Of a stretch of DNA of 64,000 nucleotides, positions 51,301 to 63,639 are shown piece after piece. The notes under the pieces are model-generated. The model did not search any database, was not told the DNA's origin, and saw only the letters and a list, made by a program, of their open reading frames with translations. Source of the DNA: Serinus canaria (lineage: Eukaryota; Chordata; Aves; Passeriformes; Fringillidae); contig NC_066317.1 in assembly GCF_022539315.1 (NCBI RefSeq), forward strand, positions 45,363,935 through 45,427,934, in the 5' to 3' direction. A program made the position numbers and the translations under genes. Within the stretch, counting starts at the first letter, position 1. The number at the start of each line of letters is the position of its first letter.

Positions 51301-54300
51301 AAGTGCCCTCTGTTATCTTCCACATCACTCACTTTTGACTAGGTTTACAACTGCTGGCAAAGGGGGCTTTGGCTGGGGGCTGCACTGGTTTTCTGCTGGT
51401 TCAGTGCTTGACTTCTCAAACATGAAATATTTTAAATATATTTTAATATAAGAACTTGAGCAGTTTCTCATTAAAACCCACTTAAATTGCCCTCTTCAAT
51501 GATGTTTTTAATCCTTGAATTATTAATACCCACCAATGAAAAGCAGGAGGTTGATGTTATTTCTCTGAATCAGTGATGTTGCTGGAAGAAGAAAATGCTA
51601 CACTAAAAGACAACAGACAGACAAAGGGCTGTAGACTTGGCTTGTGTGGCTGGTGTCTCAGTTCAGCAACAGCTGATTTCAATCACTTCTAAACAAACTT
51701 CTGAAGTGTTTTGTTCAACCAGCTAATGCCTCTATAAATATCTTCTGTTTAACTATGGATAAATGAACTCCCAGCTTGAAAAGCTAACCAAGATTTGTTG
51801 AGGGTTTCCTTCATCTGTCTATGACAAATACTTATCAATAAGAGACAAACCATTGCATTGGAGCTCAGTGGAGCTCAGCTGAATTCTGCCATGTGTTCTG
51901 TGTAGCTATAGAATACAGAACCACAGTGACCTATTTATATTTGGAACTCTGGAAAACTCCTACAGCCTTACAATTAAACTTCTTGCCTTGGTAGAGGTTA
52001 CTTTCTGAGTCAAATGTCAAAACCCAAAAGTGCCCCAAACATCAACGTAATGAGCTGAGTTAACCTCAGCTTTGTGGAGATTTCCAGAGAGCTCCTGGGC
52101 TAAAGCAGAGGCCTCTGGGAGTGTTGGACATTATTTGTCCCTTAGATGCTTTCTGTCTGTCTGTGTGTGTGTCCATCCCACGTGTGATCCCAGCATCAGG
52201 TGAGCTGTGGACAGGAGTTTTCCCTCAAAGCACCCAACAGGCAAGCCAAAGAAGACAGGGAGCCAGGACTCAGCTGGCTGATGCAGGGCAGGGCTCAGCG
52301 GCAAACAGCAATAGTTGGGGATCTCTCGCTTTTCACAGCCTCAAACCTACTGCTTGCACCATCCTTGGAGGAAGATTCCCACTGGGAAAGGGAAGCTGGT
52401 ATAACATAGGTAATATTCTCCTGCAACCCCTTTACATTTTGCCTTGGCCCTCTCTTTCCTCTCCTGTGTCAACAGGCATAAGAGCATAGGTTGACTCAAA
52501 CACACATTTCTTGCCATGTTTTGTTGTAAGAAGGGCATTTAAAACTATTTGCATAAAAGCTGACCTGGCTGTGAGAGTCCTTATATGTTATATTTGAATC
52601 AAAGCCATGTCTTCCTTTGGTAAACAAAAATCTCCTTAAATATCCTGATGGGAACTGCTCTAAGGAAGCTGGTGCATTGTACATACCAGCCAAGGCAGAG
52701 AGAACCTGAACAAGCCCAGCTCTGAACAAATGCGTTCTTTCAAATTTTCCACTAGGAACTGTGGGTGTGCCATAAAACATGGCTCCTGACTAAGAAATTC
52801 ATCATTTAAAAAACAACCCTAAACACCACTAGGGCTTAGGTATGAGAAAAAATGAAAGCATTTACACTTCTGTCTTTCATAAATTCAAAATACATAATGT
52901 TTTGAAAGTGACATATCAAAATTTAAAGGGATTGTTGAAATCTCAATTTATGCAACTCCTAAACCCAGCTTTGGAACATCTGCTTGTCAATGACTGTATC
53001 ATAATGAGCAGATGCTGTCTTCAAAGATTCAGACAACACAAGGGGAGGAGATATTTCTTTTTTCTCTCCCCTGTGTATATGTATGTACACCCATATACAA
53101 CAATCCAGAGAAATGGCACTTGAAGAAAAATATGGAGCTACACCACAGCACCCTGGCATAATGAACACATATATGTCTACAGCCATTCATTACACATGAG
53201 TCCTGTGGCATAGATCCGTAATTTTATCACCATGCAATTCCCCTTGATTATACTGACAGCTTAAATAAGTTCCAAAAAATTTGGCTTCCATTATATCCTG
53301 CAGCTGAAAAAGCTTGGCAAGAAAAAACTCAGCAGTAAACTTCAATTTTCCCCTACCTATTAAAAAAATTAAAAAAAAAAAAAAAAGACGGAAAAGGAAA
53401 CTTTTGGTATAACATCCAGGTGTAAAAATAATGGCATAGCAGTAGTGAAATCATTTTGCTGTTATCTGCTGGCAATCAGAGAGGCAGCAAAAATACAGTC
53501 TGTGTATCTATCAGTGTTTTCTTCCTTTTAAAGACATGTAAGACAATCCTCCTAGCAAGATAATGAAGAAAAAATACACCTGAACCTCCTTCTTTGCAAG
53601 CAGGAAATTCTTATATACTTTAAAGCCCCAGTGCACATCTATTACTAGAATTTTGCTAATACTATCATTATCACAGTGTTATCTGGGGAATGCAGTGATT
53701 ACCAAGCAGCAAGGAACACATCTGGAGTATGTCTACACAAAGGGTCCAAAAAACACATACCTTGATGCTCTGTGTTCAGAAGAAAACCTTCTCTGTAACT
53801 GCTCATTAACCAACCTTTTATGAAGGGCACAGTCAGAGGGTTCACCCATGAGGTCCTCACCAGGCTGTGATTTGTGGATGACATCTAGCACCCCAGTGGT
53901 ATTTACATCACCACAAGTAATCAGGGGCCAGGGAAAAGACTGCCAGCACCACATGCAAGAAAACTGGGTTTGGAGTTTGATATTGTGACTCAGATTTGGT
54001 ACAATGGGAATGTAGAAGACTATTTACACAAGCAGGAAAAAAAACACCCTGACAGGATCTCAAAATCACCTACAAATGAGACAAAGAAATGATTGCTGTT
54101 GCTGGCAAGGGGCAAATTGACTCACACTTCATTCATGTGGCTGCACTCTCTTCTGCAGGATCTGGGTTTCCCATGAGAAATAACTGAGTAAGGGAACAGC
54201 TAAATGCAACTCAGGAGGTTCTGGTTTTACCAGTTTATGTTGGAACACTGGATGCTGAGAATTTTAAACTTTCTGTTCTGAAAGGCACAGACCCACAAGA

Positions 54301-54384
54301 GAATACTATATTTGACCTAAGGCAGTAGAGAAGGCTTCTAAAATTGAAAGATACAACAAGGATTATGAGCGTGTAGTTCGATTA
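48324..54384. other. Long unique noncoding stretch
   Basis: About 6 kb with no recognised gene. It contains a 10-base direct repeat at 51861-51880 (GGAGCTCAGT/C), a CTCF-like core at 50691-50703, an A16 run at 53371-53386 and a splice-bounded open segment at 53761-53864 on the reverse strand. Nothing could be assigned to a family. Confidence 0.5.
53371..53386 (+). repeat. A16 homopolymer
   Basis: Sixteen consecutive A, preceded by A7 and TT. It may be a retroposon tail, but no body is recognised upstream. Confidence 0.85.
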
Positions 54385-54388
54385 GAAG

Positions 54389-54777
54389 TGTGTAATATCA
54401 CATGGTGGAAAAATTGAAGTTTAAAGCTTTAGAACATAATATTATATATGAAACAAGATAGAAGTTTTAAGGCAGCAGCCAGTCCTTCTTTTTCACCTTC
54501 TTCATGAGTTTAAGTGGTGTTTTGTAATTGAACAGAAAAGTCCACACTGCAAGATACAAGAGCTTAGTTATTGAGTTAAAAGTGAAAACAATTTAGGTGT
54601 AATTTCTTAATTAGATAGTTGAGCCTTAAAAGACCTTGTAGAGAAAAATGGCCATTTTTTAACTTATTGGTAGAATACTGTGAACTCATGACTTGTAAGG
54701 CTGTGATATAGATAAGAAATAATAAACACCTGAGTCTGGACATGAAACACCATCCCTAGTGCTTTCCAACCTTATCA
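54389..54777 (+). mobile_element. Probable solo LTR with 4-bp target duplication
   Basis: About 389 bases starting TGTGTAATATCACATGG and ending TTTCCAACCTTATCA, giving TG...CA termini. Both sides carry GAAG (54385-54388 and 54778-54781), a 4-bp duplication as expected for gammaretrovirus-like (ERV1) elements. A polyadenylation signal AATAAA sits at 54721-54726, followed by CACCTGAGTCTGGACATG, with roughly 50 bases to the 3' end, as in an R-U5 region. The body (for example GGCAGCAGCCAGTCCTTC) is vaguely familiar from songbird ERVs, but I cannot name the family. No internal coding region is present. The alternative is an unrelated AT-rich segment with chance flanks. Confidence 0.65.
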
Positions 54778-54781
54778 GAAG

Positions 54782-57700
54782 CAGAAAAATAAACTAAAAA
54801 CCAACAAATCTGATTTTGTGAATTACTATGCCTCTGACCTTCACAAAATGACATAGGTCTGCTTTCTTCAATGTAACCTGATTTATTATTATTACTGTGG
54901 TTTCCACTATGTTGCCACAAGACGAGGCATTCAATTTTAGAAAAAAAGCCGCTTCCTCAACTGTACACAGAACTTGAATACTCACCATTAAAACAAGTGC
55001 ACAAGCAAAATTTATTTGTCATTGAAAGGCAATCTAAAGATTGACTCAATTATTTTCTGTATGAAAGTACCTGGAATGCACCTTTTTGTTTCCCTTTTAC
55101 AGAAAGAAAGGGCACAAGTCAGTGGGGTCCTCTCCAAAGCCAGGTACATTCACATGTGAAATATTCTCCTCTGCACCCATTTTTATGGATAGCCTACCAA
55201 GTGTCACTTTTTCAGCATCCCTGGAGAATGGCTTTTCTCTTCATATAGGCTTTTCATCTACAGGCTTTTTCCGATACAAAATTTGGTGTTGAGATGTAAA
55301 ATTGTCTTCTGCTGTCTGAACTGCCCTGGCCCCTAGAGTAACAGGAAGACACCATAAGTCAGGCTGCAAATCAGTCCCTGGTGACACCCTTCAAATGTTG
55401 ACCAAATTTATGCATAATCCAGGATTACAGTTTTACTAATCCTTTCCTAGAAAAGTGTCCACATTTTCTTCTAATCTAGCGCAACAGGCATTATTAAACC
55501 CCTTAAAAGCCTTTGTATTAATAGAGTAACATTATTGCTTCTGTCTGAGTCATCTTTTTTGTCCACAGTGAAAAGCAGTCTTGCTAAAAAGCCATCCAGA
55601 GGGTTCTAATGGTTTCAACTTTTACATAGAGGTTAAAAACATTCTACCAAATTCTGATACCAAAAATACTTTAAAGGTGGTTTTATAAAATGTCAACATA
55701 TCCATATTTTCAGAAAATTAAAAGGTAAGTATCTGAAAGAATTTGATTTATACTGACTGCATGGCTGTTCTCATGCCAAAACTAGATAGGTCTCACAAAA
55801 AATAATAAAAAGATCCTACATAATTTTAAAGCAAGATAATGTTTTGTCTATAGTCATCCACCCTTCCAAAAGCAAGTTATACTGCAATGCATTGTGCTGA
55901 GAGACATTAAACTTGGAAAACCTATCAAATGGCTACAACATATTTAAAAAAAAATAATCAGCCATAGTCTCTGCAGAGAGCAGTGGAAAATAATTACACC
56001 AAACCAAATACATGGCCCATGCAGTTAATACATTTGTCTGTGTGCTGGCTTTGTACAAAGTAAAGAGCACAAACAAAAAGAATAAAGCAAACAACAAAAA
56101 CAAAACCCACAAAAAAATCTCAGTTAAACAGACCCTGAATCAAAATTGCAGATCTGAACACACTGAGTGTTCATGAAAAATCCAAACAGTCTAATCAATG
56201 CAGCTGAAGTAAAATTTCACTGTTTACTCAGTGAAAGTCACTAGCAGAAACAACAAACCAAAATGAATTTTGTATCAGTTTTACATCCACCCAAATCACT
56301 CTGTGGGAATTAAACATGACCATGTAGGATTTGGTGTAACTCTATGTCTTGGTCCTGTTACAACTTTCTGTGGGAGATGATTTCCTACATCGTGTGGCAG
56401 ATGGACCTCAAATAATGCTGAATCCCAACAGCTCAACTTGATGTGTTCTGCACAATGGTAAAGGACACAATTATGTTTATGTGACTAGAAATAAAAATCT
56501 ATTAGTCTGCTGGAGCTCAGGCTTGTTTTGAAAGAATCATTTCCTTCCAAATCACTGGCTGACAACAAAGAGGGGATGTCAAAAACCCCATGTCAATAGT
56601 CCCTTTGGACATGAACTGTGCTTGAAGGAATCTCAGCCCGTGGGCTGGATTCTCTCCTCTAGGCATATTGCAAAAGGTAATTTGGGACTTTTAGGCAAAA
56701 GCAATTGTCATCACCCTAAGATCACTAAGGCAATACAGCAAGAGATAAACTGTGGCTTCAGCATAGAATAGTTGATCTATCTTGAAAAGCAAAAGGTTTA
56801 AGGAAACCAGGTGGACCATACTACACACACTGTGGCCAGTGCAGGCTGTCTGCTACCAGATAAGATTTTCAGTCACGCAATAGTTCAGAGAAACTGGAAA
56901 CACCGAAATCTAAATTACACAGGAAAGCCCATAATCTAAAGCTGCCTGATGTCTCTCCAGCTTCAGACAAACTTAAGGTCTCTATTAGAAGGGGAAGGTT
57001 AAACAATCTGACACCTCCTGAATGAGGATTTTACCATTCCTCCATCTTGGCCCAGTCCTAGAGATTTCCTTCCCCTTCTTCCTTGTTTTGGGCAGAATGC
57101 CTTCTGCTTGCAGCACCTCACCATCTGGTCTAGCCCAAAGGTACATCCCTGCTTTATCAGTTCAGCACCTCTTTTCACAATTTCATTTGAAAATACACAT
57201 GCCAGATAAGGAGAAATTTCTTCCAGATGTCAGGAACTGAACATGAACTTATACAGAGAAAAGTGATATTATGTGATGAGAACACTGTGGGATGATTAAA
57301 AATAGAAAAAAGTCTTCTTTTAGAGGTCAGTGGTGAGCTGTCTGTCAAAACATTTAAAGTATTTAATGTCTCCACAGAATTCCCCACTCTAACTCTGCTG
57401 TCCAGAATTCATCCAAACAAAGACTTGGGAACATTTCAGAAATATGGTCTATGTATTGAAGAAAAAAACCTAAAAATATGATAAAGACAAATCTCCCTTA
57501 AATCCAGCTTGGTCCTAGGATTTATCCTATCCAGCTCCAAGGAAGTGCCTTCCATGACCACAGCTTCCCTAACTGAACTGGGTGCACCCCACCATGAGAT
57601 TTCAACTCAGCATTCCCCACTGTGGGGACAAAAGTGAAGAAACACCCTTTGAGTTGGAGCTACAAACTCCAAGTTACACAAGTGGGGCATTTTCTAGATG

Positions 57701-60700
57701 CAAGGCATGTTTTCTTGGCTCTTCACCACTTCAACTTTCTGTACAATGGGAACAAAACAAATACACCCCTTGTTCCGAAATCCAAGTGTGGTACATGCAC
57801 ATGATTGAAGGCTTGCTGCCATAGTAGTGGTTTATGACTTACTACATTTAGCCTGGTTCTTTGTAGCTGCATAATATATATTAGTTTGCTTCACAAGAGA
57901 CTAAGTCTGGTTTTGATTAGGCTTGTAGAGAGCTGTCAGAAAGTCAGACTCGAGCAAATAAGCCCCTGTAGGTTCTCTTGGAAAAGCCCATAAAATGTCT
58001 GCTGTTCATTTAAATTAGGCTCAGAAAGAAACACAAACCTGAAGGCTGCCAGTGTTTATACATTTGTTTAAGATTTTTTTTTCTTTTGGGGCAGAGGAGG
58101 TTGGGAGAGGAGTTATTCTGGGAATAAGCCTAGTCAGAGAGCAGCCATGGGCCCAGATCCTCATTCCTGTACACAAAGCAAAGGAAAAACAGGCTTATGC
58201 AGGCACCCTGAGCTGTAGCATAAATCCCTCCCATGAATTTAAGCCCAGCAATGGAGGAGCAGCACGACCACTTTGCAGACATTTCTGAAACCACTAGGTT
58301 CTGGCAGTGGTTAAAGCAAGTTCTGAGAATACTTTCCTGTACATGGCTTGCTTAATCACAGTTTTTCTACACATCTCTGAGCCTTAGTTAAGCAAATCTG
58401 CCTGGACCACAACCCAGATGGCAAGGCAAGATTTCCCTCCACATCTAGCTCAGGCTGCCATGGGACTGCTGCTCCCAGAATGTGGTGCCTGTCCTACACT
58501 TAAATGCCCCTACATACAGTAACATTGCTTAGAATGGATATGTCAACCAGCCCCTTTAGCTTGTAATGTACTTTTATTTTCTTAAGTGCTCACTGGTTTT
58601 CATTTCCAAAGTTCAGCTGCCAGGGGTGAGGGCAGCAGCGCCAGCTAAGATGATGACATTGCTCTGTCATCTTCAACTCTCACTCTGTGCTGTCTGAAAC
58701 TCTTCTTACAGTTGGGATTACTTTGGAGGCATCACTTGAGAGCCTGTCTCTGCTGCTTCTGAGCCAAGCAGGATGGCTGCTCCCTGCCCTTGTCCCTTTC
58801 ATGCATGCACATGTGGATCCTCAGCTCTCCCACACCCCTGACTCACACATTTTCCATATGAAGATAATAGGCTCAAAACTTCATTTCTTTGCTCTGTCTC
58901 ATCTGGGTCCCACAGCCTGGAGGCACGTCCCTTCCCCATGTGCAGATCCATGGCTGTCCTCCAGAGACTTCCTCCAGGCGCCTGCCTGCACATTTTCCTG
59001 CCCAGCACCATCCCTCAGGTTTTGGGGTCACACCTCCTACTGCTGGGCTGCCATATATCCAGCATTGCCTCCCAAAGCCCCTGGTTGCATGTTTTTTTTC
59101 TGGGGGATTTACCTGACCACTGTATGCATGAGCACACACTGGTTTTGTCTGCAGCTCCTGTTTGGCACTTTCTCAATGTGTTTTTGACCTCCCAAGCTGG
59201 GACAGAGGACAGGAACAACCTCTGAGTTCTCTGAGGGTGCAGAGCGTCCCCCAGGACCTCCACCAGCTGCTAGTTCTGACCTCTTCAGGGGTTAAATGAG
59301 CCCTGTCCCTGGCTCAAGTGTCCTGGCCTTGAGGCTGCCACTCTGGGGAGCAGAGAGCACAGATTTCCTCAGGATTTTGGTGACTGCTAATTATGTAACA
59401 GTTTGAGAAACAAGTAAATCTAAACAGAACTTGGGAGATCCTGCACACCTGTCTTTGACCACTCTAGATCAGCACTGAAGTCCCCAGCAGGGAAATTAGT
59501 GTGTTGGACCCCAGCAGGAGAGAATTCCTCTTTCCTTTCTTTTTTCTGTCTGGCCATCCACTCAAATGCTTACAGAGGCGTTGTAGCTGCTGCATCTAAG
59601 CTACAAGAACAAGGTCACTTGCTGCCCACTGCAGGGTCCTAGGGACAGTTTGGGAGTCTCAGTACTGAAACTTTCTAGTAATTGTTCTTATTGTTGTTAG
59701 CAGGAAGGTGAGAAGGCTCTGGTTGGCTCAGTAGGGCAAGAGAGAGGTGCTGCCCTCCATTCACCCCAAACCTCTCCTTCCCACCACATCAGAGTCAGGC
59801 TGCATTCGGCTGAACACACACATGCTAATTGTAGAAAGCAATAAAGCATTATCTGTATCTTATCTAGTGTCAACATTTGATTAATTGTTCCCAACGACGG
59901 AGGCTTCTCAGACTTTCATTTTAATTAGGAGAAACAGTTGCCAAAAGCAATTTCTCTGAGGCAACTTTCACCATTTGTTGAAGTATTCATTTATCTGATA
60001 TTATTACAAGGCCGGGTTAAAAAAAAAAAAAAAAAAGCCAAACTCAACATCAATAGCAACAAAAACCACCCTGCAAGAACGGCCCATCTATTCAAATTCT
60101 GAGAAGTCTCCTAGACAGCAGCTAAGGGAGAATAGCTGACCATATGAAAAATCTCCTGTCCTTGGCCCAGCCGAATCTCCCAAGCAGCTTTGCTCCCTGT
60201 GTGCACTCCATGCTTTAGGGAGATAAGTAGGAAGCTACTTTTAAGCCTATTCAAAAATAAGGGAAAAATGTACAATTGCCTTCAAGAACATTTAAAGGCC
60301 CACATATTTTAGGGGTGACTTAGGAAGGCTCTTAATGTAAGAGCCTTTTTGATCATATTCCCTCTAATCCTTCCTCCCTGTCTTTATTACACATAGAAAT
60401 TTGTGCATGTAAACACTCATCCAGATGCCTGGGTTGTTTTTATTTATATGAGACGATGGAGCTGTTCTAACTGCACAATACTTGGGCAGAGAGAGTGATT
60501 CATACTGTGCAACAGGAGTGTGGATGGGTCCACAGCTGACTCATGGGACTAGGGGAACAGGTTGCACCTAGCAGTGATATGGTAAGGCTGCATCTGCTTT
60601 GCAGACACATCACCTGTGAAATCTAGCCCTGCTGCACAAAAGGTAAGAAACTGTTCCTGACCCAAAGATTTTAGTCTGAAAGCTGCACAGTAGATGAACT

Positions 60701-61744
60701 GGGAAGGAAGAACCATGGGAACAATAACCACATCCTGTGGGTGCACAGAGATTTAGATACATGTACAGGGTATTTCAGTGACAGAAGCAATCCTGTACAT
60801 GTTGACTGCTTGTCTGTTACTGGTTGCATGATTCAGACAAGAAGCGATGGCACAAAATAGCCTGGGGAAAGTGCCATTCAACCAAGGAAACATACTTCAA
60901 AGCTCTGGATGACCAAGGACACACAGATAAACAGCACAAATCCAGAATTATGGCAGAAAATATTTTTAGAAGGGTCATTTTTTCTCTGACAAGTGTTATA
61001 CATATATTTAGGAGATGACGAAGAAGGCCTTCATCAAATCTAAGGGGTGGGCAAATACAACTAAGAAAAAAGTCATGTCTCAAGAAATGAGAGCCATGTC
61101 ATCAATAAATCAAAAGGCAAGTTTAGATGACTTTTAAATATTTCAATGTTATTTAAAGCTCTTGCTGTAAACCATCAGGTATATAACTTCTATTCTTTTC
61201 ATGAGGAATTTCTAGTATTTAATTCTGTTAATATTGACAGAGACCTGTCCACTGAATGGTCTCCAATATTTCAATAAGTTTATAGTGATAGTCTTCACAT
61301 TTATTTCTCCTCTTGGCAAAGTGGACATAAATAGAGATAAGTAAGATACTTTCCTTTGCATCATCAAGCTCCAGGTGGCTACTTTGAAACTTTGTAAGGC
61401 TGGTTACTAAAATCTCTTCAGGCTGCTTAATGCATAGAATCACCTTGCAGTAAGTTTTAGCAATAGAGGAACACACCATGATGCACTATTGCATTCACAT
61501 TGTCATGGTATGTGTGCAAATGGATGCCCAAAGCTCAGCATTTCTAAAACAACCGTGCCATTCATATGAAAAGCATTTAGACATCAAGAGTCCACAAAAA
61601 ATTGTGGGGATGAATTAAGTTTTAGGGGGAAAAAAGACTCATCAATTTGAAACAACTGAGTATAATAAAACTTATTAAGTGATCACAGATAATGAGCCAC
61701 TTCCCACAGACACACTACAATGGTAAAATGAAAATGTTAAGTGT
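54782..61744. other. Long unique noncoding stretch
   Basis: About 7 kb without a recognised gene. It includes an A/C-rich patch near 56076-56120, a GC-richer patch at 58690-59300 with several overlapping frames (the longest 166 codons at 58687-59187) and a 10-bp hairpin at 60325-60347. Confidence 0.5.
60019..60036 (+). repeat. A18 homopolymer
   Basis: Eighteen consecutive A. No retroposed body or target duplication was recognised next to it. Confidence 0.85.
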
Positions 61745-62110
61745 ATGATACAAAGCTGTTGTCAGGCCTTATCCTGAATACTGGGCACCATTTCTAGTCA
61801 TCTGTACTCATGAAAGATGAACTGAAACAGAAAAAAACCCAGAGCCACCCAAAAAGGATAATCAAGGCAATGAAAAACCTCTCTTCAGAGGAGATGGAAA
61901 GATTTGGTGGTTTTAGTTCAGAGAAAAGATGATTGCTCTCAACAGTAGGACAAATACCAAAGGCAGGGAACGAGGACTTCTGAAGATAATCACACTGGCA
62001 GAAGAACAAAGAGGTATAGCCTCTTTGGCTTTAGGAAATGAATACATTTGGGCTGGATACAGAAGAAAACTTCCAAGCATTAGAGAAATGACATTCTGGA
62101 CCAACATTGC
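61745..62110 (+). mobile_element. Ancient CR1/L3-like LINE remnant, end of reverse transcriptase
   Basis: Two stretches still read as the C-terminal part of a CR1-type reverse transcriptase. At 61755-61793 the translation AVVRPYPEYWAPF matches the conserved ALVRPxLEYxxxFW segment. After a frame change, 61855-61929 gives RIIKAMKNL and ERFGGFSSEKR, matching the [29 protein letters not shown] region, and ends in a stop. Further on, GGATACAGAAGAAAACTTCC (from 62055) resembles the RxDIRKKFF segment. Frameshifts and stops show it is long dead. Similarity fades into flanking sequence, so the ends are approximate. It is a much older insertion than the other CR1 pieces. Confidence 0.78.
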
Positions 62111-62460
62111 AATTAGAGCATGGTGCTAAACAAACTTTCTTTTAAAAAAGTAATTAGTAAGTTGAAGAACATAATTACCCAAACCATTTGCTGTGGCAGC
62201 AGTGTTCCTTCCAGCTGCATCCTGAGGGTTCAGCAGGTGCAATTGACTCTGTCTTTGATTAGAAAATGAACAGAGGTGCAGCTAAAAGCAGGGCGTACCT
62301 TCCTGATTCAAAGACTTTGCAGACTTCATTAAAAAGTCTGCAAAGATGTTCAAAAACATCTATTTCAGTCATAGACCAAGGGAATACTGAAGCAACTTGC
62401 CAGTCAGCCATCGCAACAGAAAAATCACACAGAAGATAACAATTCTGCAAGGTGCCATTA

Positions 62461-62529
62461 TCTTGAACTAGATAGAAATTTTAAAAGAATTAGAGGAATT
62501 TTCTTGAACTAGAAGTAATTTTAAAAGAA
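62461..62529 (+). repeat. Imperfect two-copy direct repeat, 41-base spacing
   Basis: TCTTGAACTAGATAGAAATT and the following TTAAAAGAA (62461-62489) recur from 62502 as TCTTGAACTAGAAGTAATT and TTAAAAGAA with a small internal change. A local duplication of about 41 bases with later drift. Confidence 0.8.
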
Positions 62530-63368
62530 CAAATGTTAAGAGAAGTTAATTTTCAATCTGAATTTCAGTTTGGGATTTGTTTTTATATATGTTCTTTGAG
62601 AAGATTGGTCAGAATACAACCAGATAAATACCATTCACTTTGGAAAGACTCATTAATATAATTTTGAAAAATTGACCCCTCAACCAGAAAAACCTAAACT
62701 CAAACAGTTTCTCCAACAATGCATTGATAGTAATGTTCATCTTACAACACATACATCAGGATTTTCATATTCTTATCAGGCAGCAAGCTTCAATAGTTCA
62801 ATCAGCAAGCTTATTTGACATAATTCTCCATCTGACATCTGTTGATACTGCTTCAATCTGTGACTTATGCATTTTCTGGCAAACTCATTATGGCAATAGC
62901 TTTTAAAACTGCAGTTGAAATTAAAACCTGGTTTCTCTGTTCTTAAGGCAATAGTGCCATCTAGTGGGAAATATTCAGCTTTGTGTCTTATGCTGGGCAA
63001 AGGAGCCCAGTGCCTTAGACAAACAATCCCTCAAGAAAAAGAGATGCAATTTGTTTTTTTCCCTAAGTTGCTTCCCTCAAGTTAATACATAAACTTTCAT
63101 CTAAAATGCCCACTAGCCCTTCCTAGTCACTCTGGTAAGATTTCATAAGGTTTTTGCTCTGCTCCAAGGTGTTCTATAAACCACAGCCCCTGTCTGGGTA
63201 TGTGCCTAGGGAGCACAAGTCCTGCATCCTGCCAGGAGGGTCCCATGGGCAGGAGGGAGAGCACCCACCCCAACTGCAAGAAGTGCTACTCTGCATTGTC
63301 CAGCAAGACCAGCCTCGCTGACCAAGGTCATGCTGTGAGTCCTTGGCTCTGCTGCACCTGTTACACTT

Positions 63369-63370
<2 letters not shown>
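62530..63370. other. Unique noncoding sequence
   Basis: No gene recognised. It contains a full match to the CTCF core motif on the reverse strand at 62955-62967. Confidence 0.5.
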
Positions 63371-63421
<51 letters not shown>

Positions 63422-63437
63422 CACACATACTCACACA
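63371..63437 (+). repeat. Long (AC)n microsatellite
   Basis: Twenty-two uninterrupted AC units (63371-63414), then a single G interruption and further imperfect ACAC with CATAC and TCACACAC. The second and longest dinucleotide tract of the window. Confidence 0.96.
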
Positions 63438-63639
63438 CTAGCCAGTCACATCTTAAGCCTGCTTCTTCTGGCAACATTTTTGGACTCTTTTATCTGATTT
63501 TGTGTCTCCTCTCCTTTTAATGGCTTTTTCCCTCAGTTTCTGCAGAGTCAAACAAAAACATCTCACAAGCCAGAGATCCCCAGACACCTTTTTACATTTA
63601 AAATGCTGTCTGTCCTGCAGAGTGTAAACAATGAGGATG
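63438..63639. other. Unique noncoding sequence
   Basis: Nothing recognised between the microsatellite and the LINE fragment. The reverse-strand reading continues past the recognisable reverse-transcriptase part but does not match the expected next CR1 segment, so the LINE homology seems to stop at about 63640-63670. Confidence 0.45.

Noticed and set aside
58687..59187. 166-codon forward frame with hydrophobic stretches
   Set aside because: Begins inside ordinary sequence, is overlapped by at least four other frames on both strands and shows no recognisable family; the hydrophobic look comes from T/C-rich DNA.
60325..60347. Hairpin AAGGCTCTTA / TAAGAGCCTT followed by T run, resembling a bacterial terminator
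   Set aside because: Rho-independent terminators do not apply in vertebrate nuclear DNA, and a 10-bp stem in AT-rich sequence can arise by chance.
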